From assembly GCA_024636835.1 (NCBI GenBank), contig JAGXGH010000113.1:1-64000 (forward strand): DNA of 64,000 nt, given 5' to 3'. The notes below the pieces were generated by a model that was given only the letters and a program-made list of their open reading frames with translations, searched no databases and was not told the origin of the DNA. The translations under genes were made by a program, and so were the position numbers. Of the stretch, positions 26,854-34,871 are shown piece after piece (the first letter of the stretch is position 1; the number at the start of each line of letters is the position of its first letter). This DNA comes from Verrucomicrobiales bacterium. Lineage in GTDB: Bacteria; Verrucomicrobiota; Verrucomicrobiia; Verrucomicrobiales; SLCJ01.

Positions 26854-28890
26854 ATGAGACGATACGAAACATTTTCCCAACTACGCATGGTGCTGGTCCT
26901 TGCGGCAACGCTCGCGCTCTTCTGTAACCAAGCATATGCGGGTAGAATCTTCTACGAGAGCTTTGAGAGTCCTGAGAACGCGACCGGGGCGACTGACCCT
27001 GTTGGTTGGACCGAAGGAGGAGGACATCCAAGCTACCGCCGTGCGGCTAATGAAAGTGGTCAGAATTGGTCGACCCCCTACGGCGAGCAGGGCATGTCGA
27101 CGTACACTAGTGGCATAGGACTTAAAAGTCTCGGATATTTGGCTGAAACGGCCGGCGAATACGTCTTGAAATTCAATGTGACAAGTGCCAACCCCAAGGC
27201 CGAATACCGCGCCGAACTGTCTACACAAGAAGAGATCTTTGGCAATCTCCAACCACCGGTCACCGTCGCATTTACCGCTGGGGATAGCGATGGTAGCAAG
27301 GACATGTCGTTTACGGGTGAACTCCGCTGGAGATATGAATACGACCCAGCGGTGAACTTTCTTCCCACATTATTGCAGATACGACTGATGCATGATCCGG
27401 ATTACTCTACTTGGCGTAGCGCTCCGATCTGGGACAACGTTTCCGTCGACTTCATCCCCGATGTCGACACAGAGGGGCCGACCTTGGTGGACATTGCGGA
27501 TGATAGGAACGGTGGCACGGTGGTGGGCACGGGTTCACTCGTGACTTACACGGTGACCTTCAACGAACCCATGGAGGCCTCAACCGTGACTGCCACCGAC
27601 TTTGAAAATGCAGGTTCTTCGACGGCAACCATCACATCGGTCACCACGACCGCCGATGATGCCGTTTTCCTGGTAGGAGTTACTCCAACGGGCGGAGGCA
27701 CCCTGCGCCTGGGAATTGTGAATGGCACCGATCTCAAAGATACGGTGGGTAATTCCATGGATGATTTTTCGGCGATTCAGGACAACGTGACATTCACCGT
27801 GGAAGCAGGCACTCCGATCCTTCAGCCCATCGACATCGTCGATGACAGGGGAGGGAGTTCCGCAGCGGAGAACACTCTGGTGACCTATACACTGACCTTC
27901 AACAAGGACATGGACGATTCCACCGTGCAAGTGGCCGACTTCGGCAATGCTGGCACGGCTCCAATTACCATCGGAACGATCACTGAAACCTCTCCCGGGG
28001 TCTTCACCGTGGAGGTCACCCCAACCAATTCCGGTACCCTTCAGTTCAGGATCAATCCCGGGATCGACATCAGAGCCGCGGACGGCGGACAATTGAACAC
28101 CAGTTCAGAGATCGCCGACGACACGACGATTATCGTGGACTCCGATCCGCCTACTCTAACCGACATCATCGACGACGCGGGAGGCAGCCCGGTAGCTGTC
28201 GGCGCTTTGTTGACCTACGATGTATTCTTCAGCGAGGACATGGACGCTTCCACCGTGGACGCTTCCGACTTCGGCAACGCCGTTACCACCGGCAACGCAA
28301 CATACACCATCGACTCGGTCGAAGAGGCTTCACCCGGAGTCTTCCGTCTTGAATTGACGACGACCGGACCCGGTAGCATTCAACTGCAAATCAACTCCGG
28401 CGCTGCTCTTGCCGACGTTTTGGGCAACACCTTGGTCACGACATCAGCTATTCTTGACGACGCGACGATCACCGTGGGAACCGATCCTTATGAGAGCTGG
28501 TCTGGAGGAGAACTCTTTGATGACGATCTCAACCAGGATGGCATGGCCAACGGTATGGCTTGGTTGCTGGGAGCCACAGGTCCTAACGTGAACACAGCCG
28601 GAATTCAGCCGACCATAAGTGCGGACGATGCAGACTACGTGATCTATTACTACCGTCGTAGTGATGAAGCCTTTGCTGCGGGAGCAGTGGCCAAAGTCCA
28701 ATACTCTCAGAACCTGGGCGGCTGGGATGACGCCTCCATAGGCAACGTTTCTCAGCAGGGCGCATTAGTCATCGTCAACGTTCACGACGACTTGATCGAC
28801 ACCGGAATCGATCAAGTAGAGGTGAAAATTCATCGCGATCTAATCACTGGCGATCATTTCTTCCTGAAACTCGACGTCACCCTGCCTTGA
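26854..28890 (+). CDS. Exported protein with three Ig-like (SbsA-type) repeats
   Basis: A 678-residue protein. ATG 26854 gives the leader MRRYETFSQLRMVLVLAATL then ALFCNQAYA; the open frame extends to 26767, but that start would bury the signal peptide. An N-terminal beta-jellyroll-like domain (about 30-210) is followed by three tandem repeats of roughly 110 residues. Each has the pattern DIxDDxGG, LVTYTVTFxxxMDxSTVxxxDFxNAG and ending DDxTxTV, as in the Ig-like domains of bacterial surface proteins. The C-terminal 130 residues (DLNQDGMANGMAWLLGA, FFLKLDVTLP) are a tail I know from verrucomicrobial exported proteins. It has no PEP-CTERM signal. Being downstream of unit 2, it is probably co-expressed with it; surface adhesion or a scaffold role is inference. 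Confidence 0.78.
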   Translation: MRRYETFSQLRMVLVLAATLALFCNQAYAGRIFYESFESPENATGATDPVGWTEGGGHPSYRRAANESGQNWSTPYGEQGMSTYTSGIGLKSLGYLAETAGEYVLKFNVTSANPKAEYRAELSTQEEIFGNLQPPVTVAFTAGDSDGSKDMSFTGELRWRYEYDPAVNFLPTLLQIRLMHDPDYSTWRSAPIWDNVSVDFIPDVDTEGPTLVDIADDRNGGTVVGTGSLVTYTVTFNEPMEASTVTATDFENAGSSTATITSVTTTADDAVFLVGVTPTGGGTLRLGIVNGTDLKDTVGNSMDDFSAIQDNVTFTVEAGTPILQPIDIVDDRGGSSAAENTLVTYTLTFNKDMDDSTVQVADFGNAGTAPITIGTITETSPGVFTVEVTPTNSGTLQFRINPGIDIRAADGGQLNTSSEIADDTTIIVDSDPPTLTDIIDDAGGSPVAVGALLTYDVFFSEDMDASTVDASDFGNAVTTGNATYTIDSVEEASPGVFRLELTTTGPGSIQLQINSGAALADVLGNTLVTTSAILDDATITVGTDPYESWSGGELFDDDLNQDGMANGMAWLLGATGPNVNTAGIQPTISADDADYVIYYYRRSDEAFAAGAVAKVQYSQNLGGWDDASIGNVSQQGALVIVNVHDDLIDTGIDQVEVKIHRDLITGDHFFLKLDVTLP

Positions 28891-29092
28891 TACGGTTTAG
28901 CCTCTGGATCAACCTTGCAGAGTGGCTTTAGAGTCTCAAAAACCTTATATTTGGGGTGAAATGCTGGCATCCTACGGGGCACACACTGGTTGACCTGTAG
29001 TGGGCGTTCGGCTGATCTTGAAGTGATTTTGCCTGCGGCAATCTCGCCTGCGTTTCTCGGTCATTCTGTCAGAAATAGTTCAGGTTTCTCTT
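28891..29092. other. Intergenic region before unit 3
   Basis: I see no gene in this stretch. It ends at the operator and promoter element of unit 3. Confidence 0.6.
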
Positions 29093-29112
29093 CCTGTCCC
29101 ATTTTGGACAGG
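29093..29112. promoter_or_regulatory. Operator upstream of unit 3
   Basis: A perfect CCTGTCC-N6-GGACAGG ending 14 bases before the first TACAT box and 81 bases before the start codon, the same geometry as unit 2. Confidence 0.75.
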
Positions 29113-29126
29113 ATGCGCATAAAAAA

Positions 29127-29158
29127 TACATAGTATTTACATTGCGTGAGCGTATATA
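29127..29158 (+). promoter_or_regulatory. TACAT-box promoter element of unit 3
   Basis: TACAT boxes at 29127 and 29138, 11 bases apart (TACATAGTATTTACATTG), then TATATA at 29153-29158 as a likely -10. Confidence 0.6.
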
Positions 29159-29193
29159 GAGTTGTCAGCACACAGCTGTATTCGAATAAATAT

Positions 29194-32100
29194 ATGATGT
29201 ACACTACTCGAAAATCAGGATTTGCCCTTATTGCCACGCTCTCCATCATGTTGTTGATCGTGCTGCTCTTGGTGGCGATGCTGTCTCTTTCGACCAGCAC
29301 CACGCGCTCTCAAGAGAATGGTAGGGATCTTGCCGAAGCGCAGGCCAATGCCAAACTTGCGCTTAAACTGGCGATTGGCGAGCTTCAGAAACAGATGGGG
29401 CCGGATCAGCGGATAAGCGCGCGCGGCCTGACACTGGGCAGACACCAGTCAGTTGATGTAACCTTGAATACAAACAGCGCAAGAGCTTGGTGGGTAGGTG
29501 CCGCTTCCAGCGATGTGAATGAAACGATCGGTTCTGACAACCAGCCGGTCGTATGGTTGGTTTCCGGATTGAACCCAGCCGCCTCCTCGAAAGAACAGAT
29601 TGCGGCTACTTCTCCTTTTGAAACAAGAGAAGTCATCATGTTTGGGGTAAATAGTATCGATTTGACTCTTACCGGAGGCGAACCAATTTCCGCAGGAATT
29701 GTTCCCGTTTTTGATAGGGAAGGCAAAAATACCGGCTCTTATGCGTACTTTGTCGATGACAACGGAATGAAAGCACAGTTGGCCGCCAGCCATACTGAAG
29801 TGGTGAATGAAGATGAAACGAACGAGCGTCCGGGTGGGACAGTGATTCCCGGTTCATACGATCTGAGTATTCTTGATGGGATGAGTGTGTTGACCGGCAC
29901 AGCCGTCAGTGATTACTCGAAGCTGATTTCCTTTAACAACTTGGCGCTATTGGGTGGAGGAGCCCAAATTTCAAAAAACAAGCGGATGAGTTACACAACC
30001 CAGTCGCTTGGAGTGCTCGCAGATGTTAAAAAAGGCGGTCTTAAAAAGGATCTTACCATTGCCTTTGAGAATCACGAAATCGACCCTGACGCAGCCTATC
30101 ATCCGGAGGGCGGCAACTATCCCAATTGGCCGGTTTATACGGTTTTTGAAAACACTCTCGGAAAGGATTATAATGCGAGCGTAAGACGAAGTGATAACCC
30201 GGCACAAGATGATGACTGGGGCGATTATCTGGTCGTCGATGAGTCGAAGCGGTCTGAATTCGGCGCCAACGGTTATATTCATTGGGCGATGTTCCGTGAC
30301 TACTACAATATGAAGCGCTTTATCCGCCGCGCCTCTAACGCTAATAAAGCTGCGAATGGAGCAATGGACTATCTGGACCCTATCGTTCTTCATAACACCC
30401 TCTTTAGCTTCATGGGCGGAACTAAGTCCTTCGGAAACGGACGTCTTCCGCCACATGAGATGGGGCCGTATGTAGGAGGCTCTAGCTTCAAAATGGGTTC
30501 AGGTAGGAAAGAAGGCATACCCTACGGCAACTACCGGACATGGCCGAACATAGGAAATAGGGGGGACAAGGAGTTTCTTGAATATTATAAACATAGCCCG
30601 ATTCTTCCGATTATGTCGAAGCTCCAAATGAATGTCTGGCTGGAACAGGGCCAAATTCCACCCGAGGGAGATCCGTCGTATGATGCGTCCATTGTTGACG
30701 CTGTTGAAACAAATTACCAATTCTATCTTTCTTACTACAATCCATTTAATATAGGATTGAGGTATTGGGACCCTAACCAAGCAAGGTCCTTTAGTGCTGG
30801 CAACATGCCGCTTGCCGTTTTTTACATACCCGAGGCCGAAATTGATTTTAAACCCATTTCTAATTACACGTATACATATAAGGGCTGGGACTCAATACAG
30901 ACAGAGAGTCCATCGCTTCAAAACCGGGGATACGGAACGAGAACTGCGCCCGTGTATGTTGGCCCCGGACGCGCCCTAACATTAGGTATTACAAAAGATG
31001 TTGAAGCTGCGCGGGTTGTGATCGAAAAAGCCTTCGACTACAATTTTATAGATAACATTGATAGTAATATTCATAAAAACTACCCTACGAGAAATCCGGT
31101 TCCATCGACACTTGATATGGAAGTGCACTTCAGCGCAGTAACCAATATGATGTTTGGTGTGGCGCAGCAAGGTTCAGGAGGGGGCTACTCAGCTTCTCAA
31201 GTGCATTGGAATGCATTTGCCAGAGAACCAGTCAGAATGGGATCTTATAAGAATTCACCGGGAATTAATATAAACGTTCCTCCTGCAGGTCTCGGTTTTA
31301 ACACAATGGCCAGCCTGGCCTACAAACTCAGGTCAACCACGGAAGGTGATAGTAATTCAGTCCGTCCGTTACTCGATGCAAATATTCGCGCATTCTTTCT
31401 CAGCCCAGCCTGGGACTCGCCATTGGGTCTGGATACGTCTGCCGCTTATATCATCGATAACACTCTTGATGTAGGTGATCAGGTTCCCCAAATGTTGGCG
31501 ACGACTGATGGTGAAGGTACTGAGATCGGCTTCACTTACTGGGGGAGTGCTGACTATCCGCCGGACGGTTTTGATAGGGTGATTCTGTTCGATATACCCA
31601 GGAAAGATCTTGTCTCACTGGGTCAACTCCAACATGCCAACGCGGGGCGCTTTAGCTATGAGCCCAGCTACATTGTTGGTAATTCATATGCGAATCCCAG
31701 AATACCTCAGAGTGAATGGAAGGCATCAATTAGTGATACTTACGCCAGTGCGTCGAGGGGATTCGATCCTGACAATAATGCCATTCCCGGGACGTTTGAC
31801 ATTTACGATGCTTCCTACCTGGTTAACGAAGGTCTCTGGGACAGCTTCATTTTTACCACAATCCCCCAAAAAGCCGACAACTACAATGATCCAGATGATC
31901 CTGATCCAACCGAGGAACACTTCGCGGCTCTACTTTCACGAGATGCGTTCCTACCAAACCCAAGGTTAATTCCGTATGAGCCTGCCGGTTCCCGTTTTGA
32001 CAAGGAAACGCTCCAGACTGTTGGCGACGACAACAACATTAGCGCGTTTTATTACAATGCGGGTCATCTGCTCGTGGACGGGGCATTCAACGTCAATTCA

Positions 32101-32820
32101 ACGTCTGTCGATGCCTGGGAAGCCTTTTTATCTGGTACTTACGGCATACCCTTCCTGGAAATGGATGAAACCGGAGCAATTACTGGCTTGGAGCCGGTAG
32201 AGGAGAGAGTCAGATTTCCGCGGGTTCATTCGGTATTCGGTGAGCCTTTCGAGACAGGTAGCCCGACCCCGGAGGGATACTGGACAGGTTTTCGGGCTTT
32301 GACGTCAGACGAAATCCGCGAATTGGCGGTTGAAATCGTCGACCAGATCAAGGAACGAGGTCCGTTCTTGACGCTTGGAGAATTCATCAATCGCAAGCTG
32401 GAGACCGGAGAGCACGGCGAGAAGGGCGCGTTGCAGGCAGCTCTGGATAAAACGGTGAATAAGAATCCATCGTCTTTATACAGTGCGTCTGCCAATCATT
32501 CCGCGTTGCCCAATGGTGAGAACCAGTCAGCGGGATTTCCGGGCCAACTCTTGCAAGGCGATCTACTGCAAGCGCTTTCCCCGATGATGACTGTGCGATC
32601 CGACACCTTCACGATCCGCGCCTATGGTGATTCAATAAAGTCGTCCGATGGCAAATTGCTCGCCAGAGCCTGGTGCGAGGCGGTCGTCCAGCGTTTACCA
32701 GACCCTGTAAGTCATGACCCTGGAAAAAAATACTTGGAAGAACTTGCGAAACCCAGCAGTCCGTTTGGTCGAAATTTTCGCGTAATTTCTTTCCGATGGT
32801 TGAGTGAAGACGAGATCTAG
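29194..32820 (+). CDS. Verru_Chthon cassette protein A-like protein, unit 3
   Basis: A 1208-residue protein with the same prepilin-like start (RKSGFALIATLSIMLLIVLL) and the same first 90 residues as unit 1, nearly identical at DNA level. The body is strongly diverged: WWVGAASSD replaces YGWWVGDESQ and the middle 600 residues show little likeness. The C-terminal landmarks return: IVGNSYANPRIP (about 826), GAFNVNSTSVDAWEAFL (961), RGPFLTLGEFINRKL (1055), FTIRAYGDS (1137), ARAWCEAVVQRLP and SFRWLSEDEI. ATG 29194 (or 29197) is chosen over the TTG or GTG options upstream because it keeps the 50-base spacing from the TACAT boxes seen in units 1 and 2. Function unknown. Confidence 0.8.
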   Translation: MMYTTRKSGFALIATLSIMLLIVLLLVAMLSLSTSTTRSQENGRDLAEAQANAKLALKLAIGELQKQMGPDQRISARGLTLGRHQSVDVTLNTNSARAWWVGAASSDVNETIGSDNQPVVWLVSGLNPAASSKEQIAATSPFETREVIMFGVNSIDLTLTGGEPISAGIVPVFDREGKNTGSYAYFVDDNGMKAQLAASHTEVVNEDETNERPGGTVIPGSYDLSILDGMSVLTGTAVSDYSKLISFNNLALLGGGAQISKNKRMSYTTQSLGVLADVKKGGLKKDLTIAFENHEIDPDAAYHPEGGNYPNWPVYTVFENTLGKDYNASVRRSDNPAQDDDWGDYLVVDESKRSEFGANGYIHWAMFRDYYNMKRFIRRASNANKAANGAMDYLDPIVLHNTLFSFMGGTKSFGNGRLPPHEMGPYVGGSSFKMGSGRKEGIPYGNYRTWPNIGNRGDKEFLEYYKHSPILPIMSKLQMNVWLEQGQIPPEGDPSYDASIVDAVETNYQFYLSYYNPFNIGLRYWDPNQARSFSAGNMPLAVFYIPEAEIDFKPISNYTYTYKGWDSIQTESPSLQNRGYGTRTAPVYVGPGRALTLGITKDVEAARVVIEKAFDYNFIDNIDSNIHKNYPTRNPVPSTLDMEVHFSAVTNMMFGVAQQGSGGGYSASQVHWNAFAREPVRMGSYKNSPGININVPPAGLGFNTMASLAYKLRSTTEGDSNSVRPLLDANIRAFFLSPAWDSPLGLDTSAAYIIDNTLDVGDQVPQMLATTDGEGTEIGFTYWGSADYPPDGFDRVILFDIPRKDLVSLGQLQHANAGRFSYEPSYIVGNSYANPRIPQSEWKASISDTYASASRGFDPDNNAIPGTFDIYDASYLVNEGLWDSFIFTTIPQKADNYNDPDDPDPTEEHFAALLSRDAFLPNPRLIPYEPAGSRFDKETLQTVGDDNNISAFYYNAGHLLVDGAFNVNSTSVDAWEAFLSGTYGIPFLEMDETGAITGLEPVEERVRFPRVHSVFGEPFETGSPTPEGYWTGFRALTSDEIRELAVEIVDQIKERGPFLTLGEFINRKLETGEHGEKGALQAALDKTVNKNPSSLYSASANHSALPNGENQSAGFPGQLLQGDLLQALSPMMTVRSDTFTIRAYGDSIKSSDGKLLARAWCEAVVQRLPDPVSHDPGKKYLEELAKPSSPFGRNFRVISFRWLSEDEI

Positions 32821-32837
32821 CTAGCAAACAAGAACGA

Positions 32838-33527
32838 ATGAGAACACTGCTATTTTTACTACCGATTTGTGTGCAATTATTGGGTGGAACCCTTATTGGG
32901 CAAACCATTGGAGTCAGAACTCTGGCTTTAGATGAGAGTGCTACAGAGATCGAAAGATACGTAAAGACGGCTGATGGTTACAAATTACTGGTTTTCTTAA
33001 TCCGCCATCCCGGAGAGTTAGTCGATACCAACGTTGACGAAAGGAACTTACCGATTTATAAAAAAATGATTCAACCGAGTGAGGAGCCGAGTTTTCAAGT
33101 CGTCCAACAGCTCAAGTTGCCCTACGGTGCTAAAAGCGTTCTTATTCTCGGTTGGAGTGTTTCCGGAGAGGAGCGCTATATGGTAGTGGACGATAAATTT
33201 CTAGATGCTAGTTATAACGATTGGCTGATGATTAATACGGTGTCAAAAACAGTTGGCTTGCGAATCGGTAAAGACGAAAAGCCTTTTATTATTAAACCGA
33301 ATAGTATTCAGATCTGTAAAGTTACTACACCTGGAGGTAAAGGTGCTGCAGTCCTTGGGCGCACCAAATTGGATGATGAAATGGAAACGTTTTACTCAAC
33401 CTACTGGCCAATCAGAGAGGGTGAAAGATCGATTGTGATTTTTGTGGAGCAAGGAGAGCGTGTCAAGGTTAGGAAAATCAGCGATGCCTTACTCAAAAAA
33501 AGTGAAAATGATGAAGGAGTCAGATAG
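32838..33527 (+). CDS. Secreted partner protein, unit 3a (uncharacterised family)
   Basis: A 229-residue protein with signal peptide MRTLLFLLPICVQLLGGTLI followed by GQ, starting 17 bases after the large cassette gene. The C-terminal half (NDWLMINTVSK, DEKPFIIKPNS, FYSTYWPIREGERSIVIFVEQ) aligns with the partner proteins of units 1 and 2. The N-terminal half is closest to the next gene (TIGVRTLALDE). Likely periplasmic or surface-located; no enzyme motif seen. Confidence 0.75.
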   Translation: MRTLLFLLPICVQLLGGTLIGQTIGVRTLALDESATEIERYVKTADGYKLLVFLIRHPGELVDTNVDERNLPIYKKMIQPSEEPSFQVVQQLKLPYGAKSVLILGWSVSGEERYMVVDDKFLDASYNDWLMINTVSKTVGLRIGKDEKPFIIKPNSIQICKVTTPGGKGAAVLGRTKLDDEMETFYSTYWPIREGERSIVIFVEQGERVKVRKISDALLKKSENDEGVR

Positions 33528-33635
33528 GCCATCACAGTCTCAGGTCGATTTATCAGCAAATGAAAATTAGATGTGTTGCCTTTCGGTCGTTGTTATTGGT
33601 TGTAAATAAAATCCCAGCAGGCTAAGATCAAAATT

Positions 33636-34301
33636 ATGAAGAGTCTATTACTATTAATACCCGTTTGTGCGCTTTTTCTAGGCAAGTCTTTAATGGGGCA
33701 AACCATAGGAGTAAGATTACTGGCGTTAGACGAAAATGCAAATATAGATGAACGGTATCTAAAGGCTCAAGACGGTTACGAATTGTTAACCTTTTCAAGT
33801 AGACAAGCGAGTCAGTTAATCGATACTTATGTAGATGAGGGTAAGATGCTTCTGTATGAAAAAACGCCGTCAGAGAAAGAAACCCCTTCTTACCGTGTTG
33901 CCGATAAGATCACCTTGCCAGCAGGTGCTAAAAACATCTTAATTCTTGCTTTGGGAGGCGGTGACGAAAATGCCTATCTGGCAATCGATGATAATTTTCT
34001 AGATGCTAATTATAACACTTGGATGGTGATTAATACGGCGTCTAAGCCTGTTAGTATTCAGGTTGGTAAGGTGGAAAAGCCTTTGATAATAGAAGTGAAT
34101 TGCAGTAAAATCTATAAAGTAGATGCCGCTGCAGGCGCGGGGACTGCGGTCTTGGCGCAGGCTAAATGGAAAGGAGAGATGAAGACGTTTTATTCCACTT
34201 ACTGGGCGATAAGAGAGGGCGAAAGGCCGATCGTGATTTTTGTGGAAAAAGAAAATCGAATCGTGGTGAAAAAAATCAGCGACAAGCTACCCGATAAATA
34301 A
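33636..34301 (+). CDS. Secreted partner protein, unit 3b (uncharacterised family)
   Basis: A 221-residue tandem duplicate of the preceding gene product. It shares TIGVRLLALDENA, LIDTYVDEG, LPAGAKNILIL, DNFLDANYNTWMVINTASKP and FYSTYWAIREGERPIVIFVE, with signal peptide MKSLLLLIPVCALFLGKSLM. Unit 3 therefore has two partners where units 1 and 2 have one. It lies 108 bases downstream of its duplicate and the gap shows no terminator. The local sequence is more AT-rich than the operon that follows. Confidence 0.75.
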   Translation: MKSLLLLIPVCALFLGKSLMGQTIGVRLLALDENANIDERYLKAQDGYELLTFSSRQASQLIDTYVDEGKMLLYEKTPSEKETPSYRVADKITLPAGAKNILILALGGGDENAYLAIDDNFLDANYNTWMVINTASKPVSIQVGKVEKPLIIEVNCSKIYKVDAAAGAGTAVLAQAKWKGEMKTFYSTYWAIREGERPIVIFVEKENRIVVKKISDKLPDK

Positions 34302-34384
34302 AAACCGATACCGCAAAGTAAGGAGCGGTAGCCGACAGCGACGCCTACGTTAAAACTAGAACCAAATAGCTGAGAATTCGGCTC

Positions 34385-34620
34385 TGTGCCCACTCTGCAA
34401 GCGGTTATTTCAACGCTAAATTTCTCTGCCAGCCTGACGGCGAAGGTTGGTTTCTGACCCTGATGAACAAATCCTGGTGGTTCGATACCGCAAGCAATCA
34501 TCTTTGCTACATCGTCAACTCATACCAAATCTTGGTATTGAACTGACGCGCTCGGGCGGGAAGTGGGTTGATCGCGAGCTACTCGTGCACGGTCAAAAGT
34601 CATGTTTTTATCCGGAACTA
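34385..34620 (+). pseudogene. Relic of an unknown gene, copy 2
   Basis: The frame SGYFNAKFLCQPDGEGWFL, TLMNKSWWFDTASNHL, CYIVNSYQILVLN ends at a TGA. It parallels the relic at 21689-22020 in both residues and order, and DNA similarity continues past the stop. Each copy follows a partner gene, so the relic was part of the duplicated unit. Family not recognised. Confidence 0.5.
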
Positions 34621-34871
34621 TCTATGATAGCGCTTTAGATGGGTTCGTGGGGTCGTCGATATCGTCACTTTTCTCTGCTTGGAGGTTTTTTGAACTCAGA
34701 ACCTCAAAAACAGTTGAAATGCCTGATGGCATTTCCGCGTATTGAGACCTCCATGCGGCACCTCCCACCTCCCAAATTTGATTCAGAGAATTACTGACAG
34801 AAGCGGTTTATCCTGCCGTAGTTTTGCAGCAAGCCAAGTGTGCATGTGACTTGGTCGGCCCCCTATACATT
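34621..34871. other. Leader region of the large operon
   Basis: No gene supported. Inverted repeats are present: GAAATGCC-TGAT-GGCATTTC at 34716-34735 and GAGGTT/AACCTC at 34682-34705. Neither has a T run, so terminator function is doubtful. The promoter of the operon that follows must lie here or upstream, but I cannot pick out a convincing -35/-10 pair. Confidence 0.45.

Noticed and set aside
17768-32288. Further GGACAGG half-sites (about 17775, 22410, 32282)
   Set aside because: They are inside coding sequence and lack a CCTGTCC partner six bases away, so they are not counted as operators.
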